Of a DNA stretch of 64,000 nucleotides, positions 11,301 through 24,164 are shown piece by piece (within the stretch, counting starts at the first letter, position 1; every line of letters begins with the position of its first letter). The stretch is from contig JAQGBZ010000207.1 in assembly GCA_034687125.1 (NCBI GenBank), positions 47,080 to 111,079 on the forward strand, read 5' to 3'. The DNA is from Neelides folsomi. Lineage: Eukaryota; Arthropoda; Collembola; Neelipleona; Neelidae. The notes below the pieces were generated by a model. That model was not told the origin of the DNA. It did not search any database and worked only from the letters and a program-made list of their open reading frames with translations. The position numbers and the translations under genes are program-made.

Positions 11301-14300
11301 GTTTGAGAGCCAATTAATCCTAATCTGCTCTGTAATCAATGGGGATTAGGCTACCAATGCCCTAATCAATATTATGGTTCATACCATCAGGATTCAATTT
11401 AAATTTGCATTCTAATTCCTCTGGTTTACAGGAAGAATTCATTTGGACATGACCTGGGATTCCAATCCCAGGAAAATGAGCTCCTTGATGAAACGATCTT
11501 TGATACTTATGAGAGACTCGCTTTGTACAGCAAACCACTCTGGCCTTATGAGGAGAATAAGACAGAGCTCATGAGGGAAATGAGGGATAGAAGAGATACG
11601 AGCTAATAAACGAAAGATCCTGTTCGTTCGGAAATGTATGTAGATTTCCCCCACTCGTACTACGCATCCAATTTCACATGTGGATTGGAACTCTGCTGGA
11701 CACTTCGCTGCCCCTTCACTCTTCATCTCATTTCTTCAATGGAGATGCGGAGCCGCTTAGGTTTAAACATTAAATCAGAGCTTAATAATAATGAAAATGC
11801 TCTGTATGCAACGCGGATGGTTTTAATTTGTAATTTCTTCCTTCATCCGCTCGCAGTTGGACGGCTAATATGAGCCAGTTTGCTGCTTAAATTAAAGATA
11901 ATTAAATTAAATCTCCTAACGGACATCATGTTTTTCATTCTTTTTCACATAACATATGTACTCGGATCACAATTCTCCTCAGGATCCCTCGGCTCTTAAT
12001 TACTACTTCTTAACACTCCAATAGGAAACAAAACTTTCTTAACTCATCTTTAAATCCAGAAGTACTCGAATGGAGGTAAATCCAGGTAAATCCCCTTGCT
12101 TAAGCTTTAACATGTGCAAATCTCCCCCGTGTAAATCTTCTTTATTGCAATTGAACTGTCTTTTCCCTTTACAGCTCGATTTGGAGTGTAAGTGGAATTT
12201 GAACAGCGCTGAGCCAAGGCCTCACATTGTCCGTGGTTAGGGAATGATAATGAAAAAGGAAAACTCCAGTTAAGTGCAAGAATTGTGAAGTTGAGGTAAA
12301 TTGGGGGACAAAGGGAACGACGATATGCTGTCATCAGCAGGTAACAATGCCGTTGTCACTTGTAATGTTATATAAGGCGAATCATGTGGGTTGGATTTCT
12401 TTATATCTCTATTTGAGGCCCATTGAGGAGAGACGGGGAGGAGGATTTGAAATAAAAGACAGGGAGAACAAAAGGAACGGAGTTTTCCATTCAACCGCCC
12501 TTCTGAACCATTTGGAAGGAGCAAATACGAGAGGGAAAGAGATGAGCAAATGGAAGATGAACAAAAAATGTTTTCCAAGACCTGCAAATGGGAACATCCG
12601 ATAAATGTTTTGGACCTTTTGATCATCTCCCCGTTACTCTCCCTATCTTGGAAAAGAAAAAGACATCTCACCTACTTCCCCTTCCCCTTTCATCCCTTAA
12701 GCCATTCCTCTTTCATTCCCATTTGAGTCGGATAAATAGGGTTTGATAAAGTTATATATAAATTGATAGCAATCAATCGTGAGAGACCTCGGAGAACTCA
12801 TTTGAATCTCTAAGAATCGCCGTTGTTAATTTAAAATTTTTATTTAAACGTTCATTGAGAATGAATTATATTTGATAAAATTTTTTGTTGCTCCTTATTC
12901 CTAGCTTCTAATTGGGAATGAAAGATGAAATAATGGGTTTTGATTCTTCACAAAAGTTTCGATTCTTTAAAAATCATAACACTTTATAAAGTGGACAAAG
13001 AAAAATATATTTCTTTCACTTATTGTATCACTTATGGAGAAATTGAGTCAGAGATGACACAAGTTTTTTCTTCAATAAGGAAATGCAATTCGTTTGTGTA
13101 AAAGGAAGTATTAGAACTTATTGTTAGAAGTATCACAACTAACCATAAGCAAGACAATCTATCAATACAGATACAAATCGCTTAATATTATTGTAGATTG
13201 TAACGTATCAATTATTTAGTTTGTACACATGCATGGAAGAAAAATGTCATGTTCAAAAAGCATGGAATGCATTGAAGCAAGGAGGTAAGAAATTGAAAAA
13301 TATATTTCCAAACAAATGGTTTTCAAAGTATAGATCTACAATGACAGTCGTCGATTCATTCCACAAATCCATCTTTTTTGGGGCGGAAAGAACTTTTGCA
13401 TTTCTTTCCTACCTGTGAAGTTCCTGGGGCATTACACCATGGAATTACACATTTGACGTCGGCAAGGAAAAACACACGTCCTGAAATGAGCTCCTATTCA
13501 AAAGACCTCATAAATAGAGACGTCTCACATAATCTGCGACAATTATCGTTCTATGGTTTTTAAACCTCATTTTGAAACAAAAAGTATGAGAAGAAATAAA
13601 AGGGTTGGTCTTTATAGCCTTCATGCTTGCATTTTTATATTAAATTCTACTCCCTGGGTTTACAATGGATCTATTAACTGATCTACCTTATCTTTGGGTA
13701 CAGGGACTCCCGAAATATTTTATTTATTGTGGCTTACCGCGGCTATGAGTTTATAAGCCATATCAAAGCATTACAATCATGCATGCACTACTGCGATAAT
13801 TTAAGATTCAAATCCATGGCCATCAAAGAGCGCAAGAGTAATTATAAAAGAAAATCCCCAAGCCGTAAATGAGATTGCTGATGGGAAATTATGCACTTTG
13901 AATTCAACCATGAAGGCAAATGGCAAATCCTCTAAAAAACTTTAAACTTTGATTGAAATCTTTTATGAGATTGCATTCGTTGATTTATAATTACTTTACA
14001 ATAACAAGAAATAACATGAAAAAGATTTTAAATTGGAATTGGAATTCGCAAAAAAATGACGTGTAATTGGGCTGAATGTATCGGAAAGTGTATCAAAGCT
14101 GATTCCTTTATATGGATAATATAATCCTTGCGGTTCCGGGGAGACGCCCATCTTAATGACACACAGACTGACCACAATGGAGGGGTTTGAAAATTGAACC
14201 TACGGGCTTTGATTTGCTACGGACATGGGCTGAACACAGTCATAAATTTGTAGCTTTACTAGTGACCTACTGATAATAAAAGTCATTTCTAAACCTCATG

Positions 14301-16091
14301 TGTCCAAAAGTAAGACATTTCCAGTATCCATCAAGGACAAGAAGTAGAGCGATTTAATGGTGACTTGCTTTGGATTTTTCAAAAGCTTTAAATTCTATAC
14401 ATATTTGAATGTAAACTGAATGACGAACATATTTAAAAAAAAGTAAGGCTAAATAATGAAATTCGTGCAAAGTCCATTTTCCAATTTACATAATATATCT
14501 CACGAGGAAGAAAGAGAAAATATTCTAATATTGGGTTGCAAAACATTCAAATTGGATTGAGAGGAAAAATTAACCATTCCAGTCACATCTTTCTCATTGC
14601 ATTCATGAGCGCCTTAATAAGAGAGCAAAGGAATGAGATGTGCAATTGAGAACGTAATGAGAAAGAGAACTTCATCATTGTCCATCAAATTATCCATGGA
14701 ATGGAGTGGGGAAATGGATGACCTGCCAAATCCAAGTCTTAATACGATCCCTTCTGACTTCCGAGACATTCCTCACCTGTCGGCTTGTGATTCACAGGAG
14801 CAAAACGGCAGCCCATAATGCAATTTCTTGTGCCGAAAGAGAAATATCATTTTCCCATCATCCTCCGTTTATCCATTTAACTTCAGGACAAGGTGTGCCG
14901 ACAGACTTTATGGAATTGCCCACCTGTATTTTCCTTATCAAAATTTGAAACTGTGAGCATATTAGGAAAAGCATATCACATCATACTCTCAATACGAGTA
15001 CAAATATTACTGATATTTCTTATTATCTAGGAGTCAATTAACAAAGTGTCTTCCTCCCCTTCCTAACTACGTATATTTATTAAGGTGTTTCTCCCAATGG
15101 TGGGGATATTACAACAACTCATTAAATGGCTGGTCCGTATCTTCAATCACCCAAGAGAAAGGGAGAAAAAGAAGATGGGCAGAAACGCAGGGCTATTAAA
15201 TTTTCCTTGGTGGAATTTGGTGAGTCAGGGGTCGACATCGTGTGTTGGATTCAACTTCGTTTCAAACTCGCCCTTATTATCTCTGATTTATTACATTTTA
15301 AAGCTAATTTTTTGATCATTGGCAAGTCTCATTTCTTTACATTAATTCTTGCCAACCATAATGTCATTCTTTGTCTCTTTAAGGAACTCAATTTGTGAAA
15401 ACAGAAAGTTGGGGATTCTGCCCCTATTTGAAAGAATGGAATTTCCATGTTACTAATATGGGAAAATGATTGGCAGATTTAGAACGCCAACTGTTTATAT
15501 TTAGCATGCATCAGCTTCAACTTAACATTCAGATAATTCCTTATGTTTTCATTTACGACCATTTAATCACATTTAATTAAACCTATTTATCAAGGTAAGG
15601 AATGCATTTCTTTCCCCATGCATTTTATTTGCACGTTTAAGCACGCCGATTTAAATATCAACAATGATATTATACATACTCTAATAACTACATACATACA
15701 CACTATTACATGCATTTAGGATAACAAAAAATTATGCATTTTTAAGTGTTCGTGTAAAGAAGCTCCTCCACCATTGTTCAAAAAGATGTAGAAAAAGAGA
15801 TTTAATTGAAGCAAAACTTTCAGGATGTTTGTTCACACACGCGGACCAAAAAATTCCAAGATTTTGTTTTTGTAGTTAAATGGAGTAGTAAATGTTTCAT
15901 CGTTGTGTTCATACTTTTCATCGATTCATTGCTATTGCATTGGTCTGCTAACTCAAAGACAGCTCTTTGCTCTAATAACGTCCTAATCGCCTTCAAATTA
16001 AAGGATAAAAGTTCCCAATGGTCGTCAGTCGGTAATGAATGCTCGCTTTTCTTCAAACGAACCAAATTGTCTCGACCCAAGATGATGAAAA
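5397..16091. other. Long intergenic or intronic region without supported genes
   Basis: Mostly AT-rich, with islands of more even composition (about 8,240-8,760, 11,000-11,740 and 12,150-12,700) that could be regulatory or contain short exons I cannot resolve. A (TG)6 run lies at 9777-9788. The longest frames (10,086-10,454 plus, 12,270-12,671 minus, 15,806-16,210 plus) have no domain or splice support. Confidence 0.4.
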
Positions 16092-16286
16092 ATGGAGCTG
16101 GTATTAATCATGATGATGATCATCGTGTTTGGAATGATCTGTCAGATCACCTCTCTGTATTTTTCTGGAAACTCTGCAGAAGCCATAGGAAAGAAAAAGA
16201 AATCCGTTAGGTTGCAAACTCCCACTTCTTCGCTTCCCTCCGCTGCACTCGCAGAAGTCTTGCAGAAGTCAGAGGAGGAAAATTAA
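16092..16286 (+). CDS. Small putative membrane or secreted protein ORF
   Basis: A 64-codon frame starts at an ATG in good context (GAAAAATGG). Residues 2-24 form one hydrophobic segment (ELVLIMMMIIVFGMICQITS...). A basic cluster, KKKK, follows at about residue 34, then a polar tail of about 27 residues ending EEEN. This is the layout of a signal anchor, or of a transmembrane helix with a cytoplasmic tail. It could be a whole small protein or the final exon of a membrane protein. I recognise no family. Confidence 0.25.
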   Translation: MELVLIMMMIIVFGMICQITSLYFSGNSAEAIGKKKKSVRLQTPTSSLPSAALAEVLQKSEEEN

Positions 16287-19200
16287 AGACGTCTCATACT
16301 TGAATTATGACTTTGCTCTCAAACTCAAAAGCAAATGCCGGACATTTGAACTTTTTTATTTAATTTAAACTCCACAATCAACCCCCATAACACTCATAGA
16401 ACTTTATTTCAACAAATGTGACATGTGTTTCCAAGTTGGGTTATGAGTTCAAAAATAATGATATAATGAATTAGTTGGACAAATTGAAAAAATTGCGAAG
16501 AAATGAGAACCAGAAGTTCAAGGGAATTGTTAAAACATAAATATCTCCATTAAGGGCTTAAAAAGAGTAAGTCAATCCCAAAGAAGATTTGAAGGCAGCA
16601 AAGGGAAATAAATTAAAAAGAGTAACTGAATGTAACAGTTGGAAATGTTCCTTAAACCTGCTCTTAGCTCATTCAATGATGGGCATCATATCAGGATGAT
16701 GATCAGAGATCGTATATTGATCCTATTGTGATCTCCCTATTGAGAGATATTTCATTCCACTCATTTGGACTCGAAGTGACTAATGATCATTTGATCATCG
16801 AAGGTTCTACGGGACTCGAAATTAAAACTAGTAAAATATCAATAGGCTTTTCAGGTGACCGACGGTAGATCAAATTCACTTCCTCGTCAAACCCTTAATA
16901 AATTCGACCCAATGATTGATTTAATTGCCAATTAGCAGCTGAAGAGGTTCATCCATGTAGATGCTTAAGACTTTATCTCTCGAGGAAATTAAACTTTTTC
17001 TAATTGCAATTAATGGCGTTCATCTTGATTTATCATCTTTATGATTCCAAAGGAAGCCCAAGCTCGTCTTATCAACACCCCATCCATCTTATTGTGTTAA
17101 TTAAGAAGAAATGCTCAAGGTTCTGTTTAATTTTCTTAATTTAACCAAATTAAATACTTTTACTTCTAATTTAATCAGCAAAGGAGATCAAAGTTGAGCA
17201 TGTGCGAATTTAACTGCAAAGTTTTACTTCAAGATTTTTTAACTAAAAGAAAGTCAATGCTACTAATAAATAAAAGATTGAATGAATGTTACCAATTTTA
17301 TATGCACCAGTGCACTGATTTGTTATTTTTATTTAGCATAGCCGGTTTTTGTTTATAGTACATTTAATGTATTTATAAGGAAGTGCAATCAAATTAATCG
17401 ATCTATTCTAATCAACTAAATATTATTTACTTGAATGTAAAAGCATTATTAAGTTATAATGTTCCATCAGCCAAATAATAAAACCAATCAGTAAGTTTAA
17501 ATTACACGATTACTTTTACAATGTCTTTCTGCAAATGCGATATCTCTCAAAGGAAAACTCGTTCTTTAAATACAACTTGTTTCCTTCCAATGATCTTTTC
17601 CCGATTGGGCGACTTCACAAAGAAGAGACGGGAAGAGAAATATTGAAGAGAGAAGCGTAAATTACGTGAAGACGTAAATATTGAAGAAAGGGGCATTCGC
17701 AAAATGGTTATAAACATTTATGAGAAACGAAACACTCATTATTCCTCTTGAATGAATCTCATTGAACGGCTTTATTCTCCAGCTGTTCCTCTCTGATGCA
17801 ACAAGCGCCCTAAAAAATTGCATACATTAATCTGCCCTACTCCCAAGCCTCTCAAGAGTAAATAAGTTGTATAGCCAAATAGTCAATCGTTTTCTGTTAT
17901 ATAGCAAATAGGTAATAGCCCGTCTCGAAATTCATAACAAGATTTGAGGAGCCCAGACATGGTCAAATTCTTTCCTATAGAGCCGTTTGGTCCAACTGGG
18001 GCAGTGAAATGTCATGAAATGAGAGAGTTGAGTCAAATGAATCAATCACCTCTTGTGCAAGATATTGGAGTCGGTGAGGGGAATTTTAATCCTTCCGCTT
18101 TGCCTCTCTCCACTTCATTCATTCCTTATCACCTTCCATTATGCACTCCATTTTGAATGGATGTGATCGAAGATCCAACAGTGGAGGAGTTTGGGAGTTG
18201 AACACACGCGAGAGAATGTTTGGGAGAGCTTTGGAGCCAAAGAGTGATTTGCATACATTAAATTAATTTTTATTGGCACTAGCCGAAAACCCACTCGTGT
18301 TGACACTGGCGTAGTTGGGGTGCGAAATATCGTGAATTATGAATTAGACGATTTGAATTGTACATTTGGAGAGAGAAAGTCAAGCTGAGGTTCCCACACC
18401 ACTCTTTTCCAATTCCCCTTTCAAATATGCAAACTCAAGTGAGATAAGAAGGGAAAACAATTTAGAAACTCCCTCCGTTGTTGAATACATTCATGAACAC
18501 ATACATGGGAGAGGATCTTTGTGCTCCTGTTGTATTTCAAGTGACAATATCCAAATAATCTCAGCCTCCTTGTGAGAAATTGATGCTACAAACATACTTA
18601 TTGTTGGTAATGCCATATAAGTAGGAACATCCGTAATATAATGTACCATCTTAGAACCATCCTACCTATTAAATACCTACAGATTGTGCATGTGAATCAT
18701 ATATAAATCATTGTTCTAATATTTACACAGTCTCAGTCAGTACAAAGGAGCACCTATAAGTATACAATTATATATTGATTCAAATGAAATGAATAATTAT
18801 TCTACTTACGACTTACCCACGTGGATTTGTGCATGTAAAGTAAAAGTAATGGTATCCTGTAACATTCTTCCCTTTTACAGACTCACTTTAAGACAGATAA
18901 TAAATTAGAGGAGGAATGTGGTCACTTAAGACTCGAAAGTTTCTATGTAAAATTCATTGAGTGGATCTCCATCTCACAGTCAGTCAGTCATAGGATTGGA
19001 AATGGAGAGGGGATAAAAATAGAAAATGAATTGTAAATAGGAGATAAAGAGGTGAGAGACAGCGTGGCGAATCAGGTCCAAATTGATTCATTCTCAACTT
19101 CCACCAATGTCCATGTAAATGGGCTTTTGGACATGGCAGGAAAAGGCTAATTTGGAAAACCACGGTGTAAAGCAAACTCACGCCAAAGATTGTTAAAGCC

Positions 19201-20392
19201 ATACAACTCCTGCACAACTCAACTTCTGTACAAAACCCAATAGAAAACAAATCCAAATAATGTACTCGTATAATAAAAGTGTATGTATTTACACATTCTC
19301 ATCTCCCAAATGGTCACATCAATTTTCGCAAGTGGATTGGTGTAAATGCACAGGAGCTAAATAATTATCCAATTTATCAGGTGCATTGAAGTTATAGGGC
19401 CTTTGATGCAGCGAGGTGTCTCCGCGAGTTCTCACATCCCTTTGGCTCATTTATTAGCAGGTCCGTTGTGTCCGTGCCAAGGAATCGGCGTGGACTTCCC
19501 TCATTCACTCTTTTGTCCTCTCAATAAAAGTCAAAGTGTGTCGAATTCTCATTTCTCTCCTTCCACCTCACCGGAGGACCTGAATGGATGAATTTCTTAC
19601 ATGTATAATGGCCACTTCAATGCTTAATAAACTCCTATAGAACCTCCTGAGTGAATTGACTTGTGTGAGAAGGGGGGAAATGGATTGTCAAGTGTTATGG
19701 AATGAGCACATAGAAACGAAGTGACCAAACACCTGTTGAGTTCTCGTAACGCAAGATCTCTTCCTCCTTTTAATTCTAATGGCATATTTCGTTTTGGGGA
19801 ATTTAGTAAAAGTTCCCCACGACAGTGAAACAAGTCTACGAACTTTAAAAGGACAAGAAAAAAGGGAATAATGAGCCTTTAGATGTAAATGTTTGTCAAT
19901 GGCATCTCTCTTTCTTATGAGACTTTATAAGACTTATAAGAATCAACAAGTCGTAGGTCTTTGCCACACACACACAAACAAAAGACAGTCACAGACTTGT
20001 TAACCTCAGAGAGATAATCTCCAATGATGATTGACCGTATTCAGACCTTAATGGAAGAAATCAATTCATGTTCGAATATACTACATTAAATTATATAAAT
20101 GAATGAGCAGTTGGGTTCGTAATTATCTTAATGCCTCATCGGGGTGAGATACAGGATTATGTATTGTTATGACGCTGCGGAGACTCTTGTACTGTTCCCA
20201 CGAGATGTGTATGGTAATCTTAACAAGTAATGTACAGGTAGAGTATGTATGTAATTATTATTAAGCTCTCATTTAATCCAGCCAATCTGTTCACTTTGTG
20301 AGTGTAATCTTCGATTGGCGATGATGGCATAAGAAACAGAAAGTTTCTCACTCATTAGCATTGGGAATGGGAAAGAGAAACTGTGGGCTTAC
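16287..20392. other. Non-coding stretch
   Basis: Contains a short (CAGT)n repeat at about 18,977-18,990 and a less AT-rich island at 19,390-19,600. That island carries a 50-odd-codon minus-strand ATG frame reading rightmost to leftmost from about 19,552. No domain was recognised. If the signal-peptide exon at 20,393 is real, this is the start of its first intron on the minus strand. Confidence 0.35.
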
Positions 20393-20459
20393 CGTCCAAC
20401 TGAGGATCCGCCAGTGAGCAAGTGAGGAAGAAGAGAAGAGCCCAAAGGATCATCCCCAT
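20393..20459 (-). CDS. Candidate first coding exon with signal peptide
   Basis: On the minus strand an ATG in good context (CACAAACATGGGG) opens MGMILWALLFFLTCSLA, a classic signal peptide with a short n-region, a leucine/phenylalanine core and a likely cleavage after Ala-17. DPQLD follows, then the split Gly codon G|GTAAGC, a strong donor in phase 1. The exon thus ends after 22 codons plus one base at 20393. The frame is open further upstream, with an alternative in-frame Met 20 residues earlier (MSRNRIG..., ATG in AAAACAATG), which would lengthen the n-region. The rest of the protein must lie to the left (below 20,393) behind a long intron. I could not identify the next exon or the family. 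Confidence 0.5.
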
Positions 20460-20639
20460 GTTTGTGAGGTTGAAGAAGCCCGGGCTTCCCCGGCTCACAC
20501 CAATTCGGTTCCGACTCATTGTTTTTGATGGAGTCTCAACACTGGGGCCGGCATTCAGGGCCAAGTTTCTTTTCCACTGGTTGGTCCGACCAAGTCGGAG
20601 GATTTTTTTAAAAACTTTCACTTCCAATATTTAAATTGA

Positions 20640-23600
20640 TTATCTTTCCACTTGAACTTTGAGTTCTCTGGCCATTGCGGCCCTCGTCAGACCCTTTTTT
20701 TCATCCGCAAGAACCTGGAATTTTATTAATTTTATCATTTAAATAATCTTGAAAACCGCATTTCCAAACTCCCACCTTAAATGATCTTTTTCCTACAGTT
20801 GTGTGATCAGAGACCATTTTGATGTATTTAAATCATTGGTTAAATAGAAATGGTTAAAGAATTTGAGATGGGTTGAAGGGAACATTATAAATAAGGAGAG
20901 AAAACATACGCGAAGGATATAAATGGGAGAATTCAGTTCAGATTCCACAAAATGTTTTTTTATATTCCTGAGCAAATTATTTGACTGTGTTTGCAGAGCT
21001 TGACGATCGTTTACTTCTTCACATTCTTCATAAAAGAATCTATCTTGGAGCTTCCCTTTTTTCTCCCGTTAGGTCTTTCCCTATGAAGCCAACCTGTAAT
21101 ATTCTACTTTAATTCTATCTTCGAGATTCATACTTTAACTTATTACGACGACGATTATATAGGGTAAGGAACAAGTGTCGGATTCTTGTGTATGGACCAA
21201 ATAGCAATCCTGTTATGTTCGGCATGGGCTCTTCGCCTTTTTTAATTCGTGGTCTTCGCACTTCAATTTCCTTCACTGTTGGAGCTAAGGAGAAGTGGAA
21301 GCACGTGCCCGAGTGGTTCTAAATCCACCAACAATGAACATTGACTATTGGGAATTGGAAAATTGGATGGTTCTGTGCTTTTAATGGGGATTAATGTGGT
21401 GGCAGTTGGGTCCAGGAACTGCTTCAACGACCACTGCCATAATAATAAAATGAAAAAAAAAACATTTCCTTAATTCATTCATATGAGTCAACAAATAAGG
21501 AAACATTAAATTCTCATTCTAATTAATTTTTAAATCTTTTGGTTTAAATTAAAAAATTGAAGTTTTCAGTTTGGTTTAAATTAAAATATTGAAATCTTCA
21601 GTTTGGACTGAATAGAAAAATTAAGAAATGTTCAAATAAATATTTTTAATCGTTAAAATTATAGGTCACTTTCCGAATGTAGTTTAATATATTGAATTTT
21701 AAATTAATATTCACTGAATTTGTTTGAGAAAATGAAATTGAATTAAAAGTAAAAATTTTTCTTATTTTTAAGATTATACTGTCATTAGATGGGCATAGAA
21801 CGTTTGTTGAAAATTGGACATTTCCTACATTTTGGTCTATTCTGAAGAAACAAAAGTAGCGAAAATATCTAAATTACCTTCTTGATTTTTATAACCGCAA
21901 AGTTCCTGCTAGGCCTTATTACTACAGCCATTAAACTGAAACTGGCTCTTGAAAAACTGAACCGTCTCCTACACTTAACTCTTTTCTCCCCAATAAGCTC
22001 AATGGAGGGAATGGATGTAAATGATCATTTATACTATCGGTCCCTCATCGACCACTGAAAGTGTCTCCATGTCTTTTGCAAACAGCTTTGAATGAAAATT
22101 GACAGTTGGGCAAAAACATAAATTGTCCTTCCTTCTTTTTTAAGGAGTTATAAAATGGATTTGAATGGTTGTTTAACAGGACTTTTTAAATAGCCCATCC
22201 ACATAGGTCTGAGAAGAGGAATTGAATAGGAATCAAATAAAAGTGAAGCCCGGAAACAAAAACGAGAGCGCCATATGACAGCAATTTATTTATAAGTGTT
22301 TCTTTGAAACTTTTAAATCCTACAAAGGTATAAGGATTGAAAGTACCTTTTGTCCCAAGGGATCCCAAGCCTTATTCAACCTTAACACGATACACTGCAT
22401 TACGCATTATCCTTCTGCTGCAAAAACGGATGCAAGTGGATAAGTGAAAGAACCATGTAAGTTATATGATGAACCTATGTTGTATTATTATGTGGGGATA
22501 TAAGAGAGCTTCTATTTTAAGATCCTTCACCGAAAGTCAAAGTTATATCCAATTATCAAGGGTGTATAGATAGACAAAAGACCCTTTTCCTAAAGGAAAC
22601 TCTTAACACACCTGACGGGGCTCCAGGTTTCATTCTTCCATGGACAGAATGAACAGAAGGTTGGTGGGGAGGATCTCCCAATACCAAAATCTACCTTTTA
22701 TTCCTTCTGGCTTTTAAAAGGATCCTCAACTCCTGATATGTTCAGACTCAAATAATATTTATTTTAAAAATTTGGTGAGACAAGAAAAATATAAACACCC
22801 CACATATGGTTTAATTGAAATATTCGCTTTGACAATGATCATTTTACAGTGGACAGCACGAGCTCCACATACTTTTATTTTATTATACATTGTGATATTC
22901 TGAGGATTATTTGAGTTGTCATCTCGGAAGTGAGGGAAATGAATCTATCAAAATAATAAAAGAGACATTTGGAAAAGTCGGGAGGAATCAGGGGGAATTA
23001 TTTTAAATAATTCATAAAATAAATAAATAACCTCGTGATAATCCTTATTTATTTTCCTTAATCCTTCAACGTTTTCTTTTTAAAGAGGAATTTAAGAGGA
23101 TTATTATACCATAGGAAAAAAATTCATTTGTCATCCAATTGAGCCGGTGATGAATGTCGTGTAAAAATAAGGTCTCTTTGCATTTTCCCAAGTATAAAAA
23201 CTAAAGTGAGATCTGAAATGGAAAATCCTCACTTTCTTTATAAGAAAGAATTAAATCCCGGCGAGTAAATAAGCGACCTTTCCACATCATGAGATTCCAA
23301 TAAGATGTGTCTACTTAAGGTAAAATATTGAATTTCTCGTTTAAACAAAAAATCCAGTTTGAGAGTGAGGAATGAAAAGTGGAGATATGGAAAGGAGTGT
23401 CATTGGAAAAACTGAACTTACTCTTCAGGTAGATCTCATTTTGCGACCTTAATGTCATTTAATTAAAAGTAAGACTCAAAGGACTTGCATTTCTATCTAA
23501 CTACCTTCCTCTTCTATTCAAACGCGTTAATGAATATGCTTTCAATGACCTAGCTTAAATACATTTCGATTGATGTGAAATTTCCAATACACCTGAATGA

Positions 23601-24016
23601 AAATTAAACTCATTTAATTAAACTTTTATCTTTGGGGAAAAAACCCTTCGCACCTTTAATTAAATTAAGGTGAGACAATAGTAAATTTCAATAATACACC
23701 AACTCTCCATCTTTCCCGACCGTTCCTCGCGAAGGCCATTAAACACAGAAACTTATGGAATTTGAACTGAATTTCTTGTAATGAATCGATAAAATAAATG
23801 TCATCATGGAATAATGACTGCTACCAATAACCAATGGTGTCACACAAAGCAGTAAAATTTAATTAAAATTAAAAGATAAAAATTAGAAACTGAACTCACT
23901 CTTATTTCACCCCAATCCCCAATAACACAACAGTCTTCGACGAGAGTTGATTTAATTAAAACAATTGGGGGAATTCCGGGAGAGTTATTTTCGACAATTA
24001 GTCAAAGCTTGATCAA
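20640..24016. other. AT-rich non-coding stretch
   Basis: No supported gene. It contains the 32-bp tandem duplication at 21,539-21,602. Confidence 0.4.
21539..21625. repeat. 32-bp tandem repeat, two copies plus a partial
   Basis: The unit beginning TTGGTTTAAATTAAAA and ending TTCAGT occurs at 21539-21570 and again at 21571-21602 with few differences. A degraded third start (TTGGACTGAATAGAAAAATT) follows. It looks like a recent local duplication in AT-rich DNA. Confidence 0.75.
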
Positions 24017-24164
24017 ATGACCGAAATCCGGAGTCCGGTGGATGTGAATAATTTCCGGAGCTATTTAGGACTGGTTCACATCACTCGTGTGTGCCAGGGT
24101 GGTTGTAGCGTGGAAGTTGCTCGGTCGGTCTGTGGAGCACTACTGAGGATTGAGTTTCTCACAG
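24017..24164 (+). CDS. Candidate first exon of a plus-strand gene with long introns
   Basis: A less AT-rich island carries an ATG in good context (ATCAAATGACC). Its frame stays open for 49 codons to a strong donor, CTCACAG|GTAAGA, leaving phase 1. The frame reads MTEIRSPVDVNNF and later CQGGCSVEVARSVCGALL. No domain is recognised. The same segment could instead be a 5' untranslated exon. A second possible start for the exon is the acceptor GTGTGTGCCAG at 24097. Its phase matches the candidate exons at 27943 and 37238. Confidence 0.25.

Noticed and set aside
12270-12671. 133-codon minus-strand open frame
   Set aside because: No domain, overlapping frames on both strands of similar length, no splice context. 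Likely chance in a less AT-rich island.
15806-16210. 134-codon plus-strand open frame
   Set aside because: No domain and strongly mixed composition. The smaller overlapping frame at 16092 has better internal structure.
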